Shown in pieces: positions 24,596 through 33,595 of a DNA stretch of 40,989 nt (position 1 is its first letter; every line of letters starts with the position of its first letter). This DNA is from an uncultured Prolixibacteraceae bacterium (GTDB lineage: Bacteria; Bacteroidota; Bacteroidia; Bacteroidales; Prolixibacteraceae). The DNA is taken from positions 1 to 40,989 of the forward strand of contig CALGIG010000007.1 of NCBI GenBank assembly GCA_937915865.1, in the 5' to 3' direction. The notes under the pieces were generated by a model that saw nothing but the letters and a program-made list of their open reading frames with translations, was not told the origin of the DNA and ran no database searches. A program made the position numbers and the translations under genes.

Positions 24596-25900
24596 CTATT
24601 TTAGGTTCAGAATTTCAAGATTACAATTCAGCCCCGTCCATTCCTTTATTTTGCCCGTAAATTCGGCTTTCATTTTGTCCGGAAGGTTTTTAATCCGGGC
24701 GGTTCCGTGGTGGGCTCCCGGAATCAGGAACGATTTGGAATTCACATTGTCGGAGACTTGTACCCGGGCTGCCGACCAGGCATCAATTCCTCCATAAATA
24801 TAAAGGATGTTATTGCCTTTTTCGGCCAGCCATTTTTGCAGACCGGCGTGAAATGAGCCATCGGTAGGTTTGGCGTTGGCTTCTTTGGGCGGGAAGGTCG
24901 CAGAAGGATTTGAGGTGAAGTGTTTGATGTATTTTTTGAATGGTGCAAGGTTGTAACCGTAATAGCCGGTTTCGGTGGCTGCCTGGTAATAATGCGGTCC
25001 AAACATTTTGATATCGTTGTCGGAAAAATTCGAAATGCTCGAAGTTTTCATTAATTCATCCAGGTATTTATCCAGATTTTGATTGGTCGGAATACTATCG
25101 CATGAGCGTCCCCATTGCCAAAAAGCAAACGGATATTCCAAAATAGCATATTCATAAACTTTGCCAAAATCGCCAATATAATTAAAACTCATTTTAGCGC
25201 CTTTGGCAAACCACTTCAGCTTTTTAATACCTTCATCTTCGTTGGCAAGCAAGAACTTCTGAAAGTCGTAAATACGCTGACGGCAGGGCTGTGGCCCAAT
25301 GGTATCAAAAAAAGTATAAAGTCTGGTGTCTTCAAAAGCATTGTCGATTGGGGCCACATACGGAATGGCCACATCAACATCTTCAGGATACAGGTATTTG
25401 TAATATATGGTGGTTTGCCCGCCTTTACTGATCCCGGTGCTGACCCATTTACCTTTGTAAATTTTCCGCAGTAATTCGTTAATGTGGTGTAAATCGGCTG
25501 CCGCCTGCGTATTGGTGAGGTATTGCCATTGCAGTGAATCGGGTGCCGATTTGCCAAAAAAGCGGAATTCAACGCTCACATTGTTGGCGTTCAGAATTTG
25601 TTCCACCTCATTTTTCCAACGAGAAAGAAAATAACCGCTGGTTTCGATGACGGTTGGTTTATCGAACCCACGATGGCGTAACTGTACGCTTTGATAAAAT
25701 GAGCCTTTTTCGGGATTCTGGTGGTCGAGCGCTTGTTTAATCGTGAGGTCGTAAGTTAGGTACGGATCGCCGGGTTTCGAAACGTCGGTAAACGAAACAT
25801 CGGGCAGGTTGAATAATTCGCGTTCAAGCCGCTGTTTATCGGGTTGAGCAAATACCGAAATAAAAGATATGCAAAGGAAAATTGATAGAAAAAGTTTCAT
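24596..25900 (-). CDS. S37 family secreted serine peptidase (tripeptidyl aminopeptidase-like)
   Basis: A 434-residue alpha/beta-hydrolase-type peptidase resembling family S37 (Streptomyces PS-10/tripeptidyl aminopeptidase relatives). The nucleophile is Ser158 in GISKGGQT, the Asp is probably in YGGIDAWS and the His in PGAHHGT near the C-terminus. A cleavable signal peptide (about residues 1-18, ending VFAQ) directs it to the periplasm or beyond. Family members remove tripeptides or single residues from the N-termini of peptides, so a role in peptide nutrition fits. It is convergent with the act operon and seems to be transcribed alone. Confidence 0.85.
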   Translation of the reverse strand: MKLFLSIFLCISFISVFAQPDKQRLERELFNLPDVSFTDVSKPGDPYLTYDLTIKQALDHQNPEKGSFYQSVQLRHRGFDKPTVIETSGYFLSRWKNEVEQILNANNVSVEFRFFGKSAPDSLQWQYLTNTQAAADLHHINELLRKIYKGKWVSTGISKGGQTTIYYKYLYPEDVDVAIPYVAPIDNAFEDTRLYTFFDTIGPQPCRQRIYDFQKFLLANEDEGIKKLKWFAKGAKMSFNYIGDFGKVYEYAILEYPFAFWQWGRSCDSIPTNQNLDKYLDELMKTSSISNFSDNDIKMFGPHYYQAATETGYYGYNLAPFKKYIKHFTSNPSATFPPKEANAKPTDGSFHAGLQKWLAEKGNNILYIYGGIDAWSAARVQVSDNVNSKSFLIPGAHHGTARIKNLPDKMKAEFTGKIKEWTGLNCNLEILNLK

Positions 25901-26018
25901 CAGGAGTTATATTTTATTGTTGCGGTGGCAAAATACTCAACAGGGGAGTTTTGACCTATGAAAAATGTCAGTTGTTACCTGAAGTTTGATTTTCCTGTCA
26001 ATTTTTTCTGAATAACGA

Positions 26019-26546
26019 TTAGTGTGTAGCGTAATGTAATTGAGTAAGTCCTTTCAAGAACGATTTTGATTCGATAAGTTTTAGTTTTTGTTGCGGGTAA
26101 GTTTTGTCGAAGAGGCGAATTCCTTTTCCGAGCAAAACGGGGATTATTGAAATGGTTATTTCATCGATTAAATCCAAATTCAGAAGTTGCTGGACGATTT
26201 TGGCGCCGCCGTCACAATAGATGTTTTTACCTGTTTTGCTTTTCAGCTCCGTAACCAATCGCTTTAAATCACCCGAATAAAAAGTAGTTTTGCCCGATTT
26301 TTCGCGAGGAGTCCGGGTGATAACATACACATCGCGGTCGCCATAAGGCGATTCAACGCCCATTGAAGCAAGCTTGTCGTAAGTTTTTCGGCCAAGAATA
26401 ACCGTATCAACAGTTTCAATGTAGGCTGTATATCCATAATCTTCACCGTTCTGGTTCATTTCATCCAGAAAGCTGATGTCGCCGTCGGGTTTGGCGATGT
26501 AACCATCAAGGCTCATGGCTATAAAAAGGCAAAGTTTTCTGTTCAT
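26019..26546 (-). CDS. Dihydrofolate reductase/RibD C-terminal domain family protein
   Basis: A 175-residue protein of the RibD C-terminal/YyaP-YwjB family, which has the dihydrofolate reductase fold and binds NADPH. Evidence is the start CLFIAMSLDGYIAKPDGD, the GRKTYDKL segment, the nucleotide-binding IYCDGGAKIVQQLL and the PVLLGKGIRLF tail. These stand-alone members are not true folate or riboflavin enzymes and their substrates are mostly unknown. I chose ATG 26546 because the family starts close to the first beta strand; an in-frame ATG 30 bases upstream would add ten unrelated residues. Confidence 0.88.
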   Translation of the reverse strand: MNRKLCLFIAMSLDGYIAKPDGDISFLDEMNQNGEDYGYTAYIETVDTVILGRKTYDKLASMGVESPYGDRDVYVITRTPREKSGKTTFYSGDLKRLVTELKSKTGKNIYCDGGAKIVQQLLNLDLIDEITISIIPVLLGKGIRLFDKTYPQQKLKLIESKSFLKGLTQLHYATH

Positions 26547-26605
26547 GTTTTGTGTGTTAAGGTCATTTATTGTCATTCAATAGTCTGCTACAAATTTTTT
26601 CCGTT

Positions 26606-28630
26606 TTATTTTCGAATCAACTCCAGCGCCTCTTTCACGGTTTCAACCGGCAATTGGCACGTATTGTCCTGGCAAAAGTAAATCAATGTTTTTCCTGAAA
26701 TATACCTGTTTCTGAGTAGCGGAAGGTCACTTGGAACCGTTGATGCACAGAACGTGACATCGGGTAAGTAGCACTGTTGAATTTTTCGTGACAGTTCTAT
26801 CGCATTTTCGCCAATAACTACAACCTCTTTGGGGCTTCCGTTGAAATCGAGCAATAATTGCGCCCAGTTGCTGTAGCCCAATGGGTATTCCGAAAGGTTT
26901 CCAATCATTCGTTCAAACATATTTTGTGCAATCTTTTTGTAGTCTGCCAGCTCCAATAGGTACGACAACCGGAAAAGATTTTGTGTCATGACTGAATTTG
27001 AGGAAGAGATGACATTGTCGTACACCTCAAAAGTTGGGGAGATGAGTTCCGACTGGTTTTTAGGACTAAAAGAGAAGAATAATTTTTGAGGATCGTAAAA
27101 TTCATCGATGCTTCGTTGAGTGAGTTGTTGCGCCAGATTGAGCCACGAAATTTCACCCGTAACTTCAAACAGGGCTGTGAATGTTTCAACAACAAAGGCA
27201 TAATCCTCCAGAAAACCTGAGATTTTGGACTGACCGTTTTTGTACGAATGGAAGATTTCTCCGGAGTCGCTTATCATTTTCTCTTTCATTAATGAAGCGT
27301 TAGCCAATGCTAATTCTAAATATTCCGGTTCTCCGAAAGCCTTGTAACAACTGACTAATCCGGAAATAGTCATCGCATTCCACGAAGCCAGAATTTTGTC
27401 GTCGAGGCCCGGACGAACTCTTTTTTCACGTTCGGTAAGCAACTTTTGCTTCCAAAGATGAACCTTGGATTGCAATTCATCGGTCGAAATCTGATGCCTT
27501 TCGGCAAACAAATCGTCTGTTTCGGTGCGGAGCAAAATGTACTGTCCGTGTTCCCAGAACCCTGGCGAATTTACGTTGTAATAGTTGCTGAAAAGTTCAA
27601 AATCGTGGCCGATGATCGTTTGTAATTCTGCTTTTGTCCAGGTGTAAAACTTGCCTTCTTCGCCTTCGCTGTCGGCATCGAGTGCCGAATAAAAGCCATC
27701 TTCGGGCGAGAGCATTTCCCGTTTCAGGAAAGCTACAGTTTCTGAGACTACTTGTTTGTAGAGCGGATTAGGGTCAACCTGCCAGGCTTCGGCGTAAAGT
27801 CGCAAAAGTTGGGCATTGTCGTACAGCATTTTCTCAAAGTGCGGGACTTTCCATATTTCATCAGTAGAATAGCGGGCGAAACCACCACCAATTTGATCGT
27901 ACAATCCGCCCATCGCCATTTTTTGCAACGTGAGTTTTACCTGGTTTAAAATGGTTTGATCCTGAAATTGAACTCCGGCTCGTAGCAAAAACTGCCAGTT
28001 GTTGGGAAGCATAAACTTGGGAGCGCCTTTGGTTCCGCCATTTTTGGTGTCGAAATGGCTTTGCCATTTTTTGAGGATATTGGGCAACAGCAGTGGATCA
28101 ATCGCTGTTTTTTCCTGCGAAATAGGGATTAGCGCACTTTGCTCAATTCCCTCCCGAAGTTTAGCGGCATATTCTTCCGTTTTTTCAGGATTTTCGGCGT
28201 AAAATTTCGAAACGGCCAAAAGCGCCTGAATCCAATTTTCTGACTGAAAATAAGTTCCGCCCCAAACCGGACGACCATCGGGGAGTGCAATGCAGTTGAG
28301 CGGCCAGCCACCTCTGCCAGTCAATAACTGCACGGCGCTCATGTAAATGTGGTCGATGTCGGGCCGCTCTTCACGGTCGATTTTTATACAAACAAAGTGA
28401 TCGTTCATAATTTGGGCGACCGATTCGTTTTCGAACGACTCGTGCTCCATCACATGGCACCAGTGACAAGCCGAATAGCCGACGCTAATGAGCAGAAGTT
28501 TATTTTCTTCTTTTGCTTGATGCAATGCTTTTTCGCCCCACGGTTGCCAGTTCACCGGATTGTGCGCATGTTGCAGCAAATACGGCGATGTTTCGTGAAT
28601 GAGAGCATTGGTAAATTTTGGATTTTTCAT
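26606..28630 (-). CDS. Thioredoxin domain-containing protein, YyaL/SSP411 family (DUF255)
   Basis: A 674-residue cytosolic protein. The N-terminal thioredoxin-like DUF255 domain (residues about 5-165) carries the hallmark NPVNWQPWGEKAL and the Cys55-His-Trp-Cys58 motif followed by HVMEHESFE. The rest is an alpha/alpha-barrel like that of six-hairpin glycosidases or N-acylglucosamine epimerases, including FYSALDADSEGEEGKFYTW and DDKILASWNAMTISGL. The family is widespread (B. subtilis YyaL, human SPATA20/SSP411) but its activity is not established. The start is ATG 28630; a TTG 30 bases upstream is less likely. Confidence 0.92.
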   Translation of the reverse strand: MKNPKFTNALIHETSPYLLQHAHNPVNWQPWGEKALHQAKEENKLLLISVGYSACHWCHVMEHESFENESVAQIMNDHFVCIKIDREERPDIDHIYMSAVQLLTGRGGWPLNCIALPDGRPVWGGTYFQSENWIQALLAVSKFYAENPEKTEEYAAKLREGIEQSALIPISQEKTAIDPLLLPNILKKWQSHFDTKNGGTKGAPKFMLPNNWQFLLRAGVQFQDQTILNQVKLTLQKMAMGGLYDQIGGGFARYSTDEIWKVPHFEKMLYDNAQLLRLYAEAWQVDPNPLYKQVVSETVAFLKREMLSPEDGFYSALDADSEGEEGKFYTWTKAELQTIIGHDFELFSNYYNVNSPGFWEHGQYILLRTETDDLFAERHQISTDELQSKVHLWKQKLLTEREKRVRPGLDDKILASWNAMTISGLVSCYKAFGEPEYLELALANASLMKEKMISDSGEIFHSYKNGQSKISGFLEDYAFVVETFTALFEVTGEISWLNLAQQLTQRSIDEFYDPQKLFFSFSPKNQSELISPTFEVYDNVISSSNSVMTQNLFRLSYLLELADYKKIAQNMFERMIGNLSEYPLGYSNWAQLLLDFNGSPKEVVVIGENAIELSRKIQQCYLPDVTFCASTVPSDLPLLRNRYISGKTLIYFCQDNTCQLPVETVKEALELIRK

Positions 28631-28687
28631 GTTTCCTTTTCTGAGATAGTCAGGAAACAAGCGGGTAGGGAAGAAAGTTTTTTAAAT

Positions 28688-29050
28688 TTAGCTTTGGTCT
28701 ATTTTCCGAATGAATTCTTTTAATTCTTTGTCGCTAATTGACGTAACTTCGCTTTTGTCGTAAATAGAAATGAGTATGACTGTTATTTTTTCACCCATAA
28801 ATTCTGCGTAGCCAAGAATTTCCGTTTCAAGATGGCTGATGATTCTTAATCCGCCACTTTTCCCTTTGTTCTTGCTCTTTGTAGTCAGTCTGATTTTAAA
28901 TGTGTTGTTGCCTAATGGAATGCCGATTCTTGGGTTTTATTTCAATTCAGATTCGAGTAAAGAAAGCTCTTTAATCAACGACGGGTATTTTTTGAGAAGT
29001 GGTTTTGCTTGTCGCTTGAAACTTTGAGCAACTCTAACTATTACTTTCAT
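28688..29050 (-). pseudogene. RelE/HigB-like toxin gene with in-frame stop
   Basis: A 120-codon frame reads MKVIVRVAQSFKRQAKPLLK at the start and, further on, GIPLGNNTFKIRL, KSGGLRIISHL and EKITVILISIYDKSE. This is the layout of a RelE/ParE-superfamily mRNA-interferase or gyrase toxin of about 120 residues. Codon 38 is TAA (28939-28937), between LESELK and NPRIGIP, and the frame resumes at once with no shift, so a single base change created the stop. The gene starts inside the antitoxin gene (17-base overlap). The toxin is therefore probably inactive, unless readthrough occurs. Confidence 0.8.
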
Positions 29051-29249
29051 TTACAAAGTCGGAAAGAGTTTGTAATTCTTGATATTCTTTGCCAGCTCTT
29101 TTTATTTCACTCAGGCCGTCTTTGATTGCCAATAAGACTTCAATCTTATTTTCGAGTCTTTTGTTTTCCGAAGTGATTTTTTCCCACAAGTGAAAAGGCA
29201 CAATTACCGATGTCTTTACACCATTTTCATCAACAATATATCTTTTCAT
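29034..29249 (-). CDS. Antitoxin of the RelE-like pair
   Basis: A 71-residue protein overlapping the start of the toxin frame, antitoxin first. The N-terminus MKRYIVDENGVKTSVIVPFH resembles Phd/YefM- or RHH-like short antitoxins with a beta strand (KTSVIVPFHLWEKI), followed by a helical tail (about residues 26-66) that would wrap the toxin. The reading frame is intact although the toxin is broken, the usual direction of decay since losing the antitoxin first would be lethal. It may still repress its own promoter or neutralise related toxins. Confidence 0.75.
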   Translation of the reverse strand: MKRYIVDENGVKTSVIVPFHLWEKITSENKRLENKIEVLLAIKDGLSEIKRAGKEYQELQTLSDFVNESNS

Positions 29250-29290
29250 ACTCAGATGTTTAATCGAATTGTAAATGTACGATTTTTCGG

Positions 29291-30073
29291 CTAGACTTCA
29301 ATTTCTCCTCTCAGATAGGTTACTGCTTTCCCGGCAATAAAAACCCTGTCGCCCGAAAGGGTGCACCACAACTGACCACCTCGAGCCGAAAGTTGCAGGG
29401 CAGTCAGTTCATTCTTATTCAAGCGGTTTGCCCAAAATGGGATTAGCGTTGTGTGCGCAGAGCCGGTTACGGGGTCTTCATCAATTCCAACACCTGGAGC
29501 AAAAAAACGGCTGACAAAATCAACGTCGTTACCCTGGGCGGTAACCATAATTCCACGGGCGTCGGTTTGATACAGCAGGTGAAAGTTTGGCTTCATAGTG
29601 CGGATTGTTTCTTCCGAATCGAATAGTAATAAGTAATCAGTCCTGCCTTTCAGTGTTTTAGTGGGTTGTGCGCCCAGTGCTTCGGCAAAAACATCAACAG
29701 GTTCTACTTCCTGGGCAAAATCTGCCGGAAAGTCCAATTGAAGTTTATCCCCCGCTTTTTTAACTGTAAGTATTCCGCTTAAGCTCTCAAATTCAAGTAA
29801 ATCTCCTGGATAATTCAATTCGTTGAAAAGGATGTGCGCGGTAGCTAAAGTTGCATGTCCGCAAAGCTTTACTTCGGCTTTGGGCGTGAACCACCGAATA
29901 TGAAAATGATTGCCTTCAGGAATAAAAAATGCAGTTTCCGAAAGGTTGTTTTCCATCGCGATTTGTTGCATCGTTTCGTTAGAAAGCCATTTTTGCAGAG
30001 GAACAATTGCTGCAGGGTTCCCTTTAAAAAGACCAGATGCAAAAGCGTCCGCCTGGTATAACGGTAGTTTCAT
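29291..30073 (-). CDS. PhzF family protein (phenazine-biosynthesis-like isomerase)
   Basis: A 260-residue PhzF/DapF-fold protein. The family's catalytic Glu is present as Glu46 in ENNLSETAFF, and both diagnostic motifs are visible: KLCGHATLATAH around residue 70 and GIDEDPVTGSAHTTL near the C-terminus. PhzF itself isomerises a phenazine precursor, but most family members sit outside phenazine loci and their substrates are unknown; no other phenazine gene is present. The gene begins 3 bases after the TonB receptor gene, so the two are co-transcribed. Confidence 0.93.
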   Translation of the reverse strand: MKLPLYQADAFASGLFKGNPAAIVPLQKWLSNETMQQIAMENNLSETAFFIPEGNHFHIRWFTPKAEVKLCGHATLATAHILFNELNYPGDLLEFESLSGILTVKKAGDKLQLDFPADFAQEVEPVDVFAEALGAQPTKTLKGRTDYLLLFDSEETIRTMKPNFHLLYQTDARGIMVTAQGNDVDFVSRFFAPGVGIDEDPVTGSAHTTLIPFWANRLNKNELTALQLSARGGQLWCTLSGDRVFIAGKAVTYLRGEIEV

Positions 30074-30076
30074 CGT

Positions 30077-32491
30077 CTAAAATTTTACTGTTAGTTTAAG
30101 ATTTAGTTTTCTGCGAGTAAGGTAATTTGGTACTGCAAACATATCACCTGAATTGTTCGAAACCCATAAATAGGAAATAGTATTACTGATATCCAATAGG
30201 TTGAAAACTTCCAGACTTACCCACATATCTTTAATTTCATTAAAGATTCGATTTCCAAATCGCTTGTGGTCAGGACTAACCAATATTTTCGAAAAACCTA
30301 TATCAACCCTGCGATAAGGCGGAATACGGAAAACATCCTGGTAGCGTTTCGAATTTGGAGGCCCGGTAGGAAGCCGCGATCCGTAAAAAGCAGTAAGGTT
30401 CATTTTTAAAGTTGGGTTTCCGGGGAAATAATCCTGGAAAAAAACCGAAAAACTAAACCTTTGGTCAGTGGGTCGCGGAATGTACCCATGTCCATCATTC
30501 AGAACGTTTTCTTCGGTCTTCATTATCGATAAACTGGCCCATGATTCGACTCCACTTACAAACTCACCATTCACTTTCATATCCAATCCGGTTGCATAAC
30601 CTGTTGCCTGTTGGTCGGGCAAATAGCGAATACGGACATTGTCGATTTGATAAGGCGTGAGGTTCGAGAAATATTTATAGTACGCTTCCGACGAAAACTT
30701 AAACGGGCGGTCCCAGGCTTTGAAGATATAATCGGCACCCAAAACTACCTGTGCTGACCGTTGTGCTTTTGTGTTGGGGTATATCACACCGTTTTTGTCT
30801 TTCAGCTCTTTGTAAAAGGCTGGTTGGTCATAAGTTCCTCCTGACAGATGAAATACAAAATTTGGGTTCCACTCCGGATAATATCGTAAGGTGCCGCGCG
30901 GGCTTAACAAAAATTCGCCCGAATACGACCAATACTGGCTTCTCAATCCTGCTGTTAGATACAAAGCGCCTTTATTTATGGGAATTTGGTAAGTATCCTG
31001 GATAAATGCCGTTGCACGGGTCGAATTCATGTTGTATTTCATGTTGGTCGAACTGTAAAGCTCCAATTTATCGCTATGAGAAGGAATAGAATAACCTGTA
31101 GAATCACGTAATATCCATTCATTCATTTTATCGCCAATCTTTTCCTGCTGAACCTTTAATCCCCAGTTAAATAAATGATGGTCAGAGTTATATGCTCCTT
31201 TGTGTTCTAATGCATAAACATTAACATCGAGGTAATTTCGCGCATGATTTAAAAACTCGCCAACTCCCGTCTGTATTGTAGTATCACTACTCTCTGTGTT
31301 GCTGCTTTCCAGGTCTTTCAAATAATATTGTCCATCAATATCATACGTTTCGGCTTCTTTTGACTGGAATGCCGACGCAATAAATTTCAGGTTCAAAGAT
31401 GAATTGGGATAATAATTGGCGATTAATGCCCCAGTCAAAGTTGTGTATTTGTCTTTTTCCTGTCCTTCAAAATAAATGGTCGATTTATACATCTGGCTTA
31501 TAGTGCCAAAACTGGTTTCGCGGGTCTGTGGTATAAAATTGTACTGGTTTTTCCCCAGGTTCCCTAAAAACGAAATGTCAAAAGATTTATTTATTCCATA
31601 AGTCAAATAAGTTTGAAAATCGATAAAATTCGGATTATAATCACCTTTTGAATCGAGAGAACCAAGTAGGTAGCGGTTGGTCTTATAACGTAAACCGCTT
31701 ATATGTTTAAATTTACCGTTTTTGCTAATATCTTCCAGATGAACCGTTGCACCCAAAAAGCTGGCTGAGGCAGAACCTGCAAATTCGGTTGGTTTGCGGT
31801 ATTTAATGTCGAGTACCGACGACATTTTATCGCCAAATTTTGCATCGAAACCGCCTGCCGAAAAATCGATTGACGAAACCATGTCGGAATTGACCATGCT
31901 TAGACCTTCCTGTTGTCCCGATTTGGTCAGCATCGGGCGATATACTTCCACATCGTTTATATATACCAGATTTTCGTCAAAGTTTCCTCCACGAACCGAA
32001 TACTGGGAGCTAAGTTCGTTGTTGGTTGAAACTCCGGGCAATGTTTTTATCAGGGCTTCAACGCCCCCTGTTCCTGCATCTGCAATTTGAGCGATGTATT
32101 TTGTGTCGATGCGGTTCATGTTTGTTTTATTTCGCCGGAGTTGAGTCACTTGTACTTCGTCTATTTCCTGATCACTCTGTTTCATCAAAATATTAAGTTC
32201 TGTTTTCTGTCTGTCGTTGAGTTTAATGTTCTTTTCAACCGACTGATAACCAACAATCGAGTACACAATTGTGATGGCTTTTCCTGATGGGACTTTTAGC
32301 TGATAAAAACCATTACTATTAGAGACAGTTCCAATTCCGGTATTTTTTACAGAAATGTTGGCAAACTCAATAGGCTTACCCTGATTGTCGGTAATTTTTC
32401 CTAAAATAATGGCGTTAATATTTTGCGCCCGTAAGCCAGTATGGATCAGGACCAGAAAAAAAATGATGATTAGTGATTTTATAAGCCTCAT
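30077..32491 (-). CDS. TonB-dependent receptor with carboxypeptidase-like regulatory domain
   Basis: An 804-residue outer-membrane receptor. A signal peptide (residues 1-22, ending LRAQ) is followed by a carboxypeptidase-regulatory-like beta-sandwich (about 27-110; GKITDNQGKPIEFANISVKN), the plug (about 125-230; DAGTGGVEALIKTLPGVS), and a beta-barrel ending in the aromatic terminus KLTVKF that the BAM machinery recognises. It lacks a SusD partner, so it is not a glycan-utilisation locus; metal, vitamin, peptide or small-molecule uptake is more likely. Substrate unknown. Its only operon partner is the PhzF-family gene. Confidence 0.93.
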   Translation of the reverse strand: MRLIKSLIIIFFLVLIHTGLRAQNINAIILGKITDNQGKPIEFANISVKNTGIGTVSNSNGFYQLKVPSGKAITIVYSIVGYQSVEKNIKLNDRQKTELNILMKQSDQEIDEVQVTQLRRNKTNMNRIDTKYIAQIADAGTGGVEALIKTLPGVSTNNELSSQYSVRGGNFDENLVYINDVEVYRPMLTKSGQQEGLSMVNSDMVSSIDFSAGGFDAKFGDKMSSVLDIKYRKPTEFAGSASASFLGATVHLEDISKNGKFKHISGLRYKTNRYLLGSLDSKGDYNPNFIDFQTYLTYGINKSFDISFLGNLGKNQYNFIPQTRETSFGTISQMYKSTIYFEGQEKDKYTTLTGALIANYYPNSSLNLKFIASAFQSKEAETYDIDGQYYLKDLESSNTESSDTTIQTGVGEFLNHARNYLDVNVYALEHKGAYNSDHHLFNWGLKVQQEKIGDKMNEWILRDSTGYSIPSHSDKLELYSSTNMKYNMNSTRATAFIQDTYQIPINKGALYLTAGLRSQYWSYSGEFLLSPRGTLRYYPEWNPNFVFHLSGGTYDQPAFYKELKDKNGVIYPNTKAQRSAQVVLGADYIFKAWDRPFKFSSEAYYKYFSNLTPYQIDNVRIRYLPDQQATGYATGLDMKVNGEFVSGVESWASLSIMKTEENVLNDGHGYIPRPTDQRFSFSVFFQDYFPGNPTLKMNLTAFYGSRLPTGPPNSKRYQDVFRIPPYRRVDIGFSKILVSPDHKRFGNRIFNEIKDMWVSLEVFNLLDISNTISYLWVSNNSGDMFAVPNYLTRRKLNLKLTVKF

Positions 32492-32600
32492 GCTGGCAAA
32501 AATAATATTTCCCTATAATAAACTGTTCAGCATGTTATTAATTGTTTGCTTCGGCTTATTTTTGTTTAGTGATTATTAAGAAAAGAAAACAACAAATGTT

Positions 32601-33029
32601 ATGGCATCACGCGATTATCTTATCCGGCAAGTGGAAGAAATGGGCATTTTTCTTGCCTTATTACTTCGTCGTATCCTGAAAATGAAAGAAGAGAATCAGC
32701 AAAACCAGATGGAAGCGGCTGTTAAAGAATCGATATTTCAGGAGACTAAAATTGATATTGAACAGATAGTTGTATTGGATGAAGAAGCTTTTTTAGCTCT
32801 GGCGAACGAACATTTTACCAGTGAAAATCAGCTCGAAAAATTTGCAGATATTTTGATGGTATTGGGGAAAGAGATCGTATCAACTTTTTCGCTGACCAAA
32901 GTCAATTATTTACAAAAAGCCTTTCTTCTTTTTAATCATTTGCAGAATACAACAACATCTTTTTCATACGAACGTCGGAATAAAATTCTTGAGATTGAAG
33001 AGTTACTGAGAGAAAAAGGAGTCCTCTAA
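32601..33029 (+). CDS. Uncharacterised 142-residue helical protein
   Basis: Family uncertain; the N-terminus (SRDYLIRQVEEMGIFLALLLRRILKMKEE) loosely recalls the DUF6483 type. It is 142 residues, probably all helical, with an amphipathic rather than truly membrane-spanning first helix and a mixed-charge C-terminal helix (NKILEIEELLREKGVL). It precedes yjbQ by 12 bases and they likely form one transcript. A TATTTTTG box at 32557-32564 fits the -7 element, but no -33 partner is evident. Confidence 0.75.
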   Translation: MASRDYLIRQVEEMGIFLALLLRRILKMKEENQQNQMEAAVKESIFQETKIDIEQIVVLDEEAFLALANEHFTSENQLEKFADILMVLGKEIVSTFSLTKVNYLQKAFLLFNHLQNTTTSFSYERRNKILEIEELLREKGVL

Positions 33030-33041
33030 TTTTTTTCATAT

Positions 33042-33452
33042 ATGGTTGAACAACTTGAGATAACACTACCTGCATTTCGTCGTGGTTATCATCTGATTAC
33101 CGATATAATTGAACGTCAAATGCCAAAGCTTCCCGAAAAAGGCTTATTGAATATTCTCATTCAGCATACTTCTGCCGGAATTAGCCTGAATGAAAATGCC
33201 GATCCGTCTGTTCGTGTCGATTTCGAAACATTCATGAATAAATTCATTCCAGAAAATCATCCTGGGTTTGTACATACAACAGAAGGGGCCGATGATATGC
33301 CAGCACACTTAAAAGCATCGTTAATCGGAGCGAACATAACCATTCCAATAACAGATCATCAACTTAATCTTGGAACCTGGCAAGGAATTTACTTGTGCGA
33401 ATTCAGAAATTATGGTGGGCGACGACGACTGGTCCTAACCATACTTTCCTAA
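33042..33452 (+). CDS. yjbQ: YjbQ/UPF0047 family protein
   Basis: A 136-residue protein of the YjbQ (UPF0047) family, recognised by the metal-site motif IQHTSAGISLNENADPSVR and by DDMPAHLKASLIG, with a further conserved His in ITDHQLNLGTWQGIYLCEFR. Some members show weak thiamine-phosphate synthase activity in vitro, hence the database name secondary thiamine-phosphate synthase, but the true role is unsettled. Co-oriented with the small gene upstream and convergent with uvrA. Confidence 0.92.
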   Translation: MVEQLEITLPAFRRGYHLITDIIERQMPKLPEKGLLNILIQHTSAGISLNENADPSVRVDFETFMNKFIPENHPGFVHTTEGADDMPAHLKASLIGANITIPITDHQLNLGTWQGIYLCEFRNYGGRRRLVLTILS

Positions 33453-33500
33453 AGTGCCGAACCTGAAAATTTGGAAATGTAAAAATGAGCCTGTTCGGAT

Positions 33501-33553
33501 AAATTGCTAAATAGTTTAAGTTTGGTTAACCCAAATTAATCATTTAGCAATTT
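33501..33553. terminator. Large inverted repeat between yjbQ and uvrA
   Basis: A perfect 12-base outer stem (AAATTGCTAAAT at 33501-33512, ATTTAGCAATTT at 33542-33553) encloses a smaller TTTGG/CCAAA hairpin around GGTTAACC. The position between convergent genes fits a bidirectional terminator; the stem is AT-rich and lacks a long T-run. Confidence 0.6.
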
Positions 33554-33595
33554 AACAGTTGAGCCATTTCTGTTTTAAAATTCGCTGCAATTTTT

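Noticed and set aside
29291..30073. Phenazine biosynthesis locus.
   Set aside because: Only a PhzF-family member is present; no phzA, B, D, E or G homologue lies nearby and most PhzF-like proteins are unrelated to phenazines.
30077..32491. SusC/SusD polysaccharide utilisation locus.
   Set aside because: No SusD-like lipoprotein or glycoside hydrolase gene adjoins the receptor.
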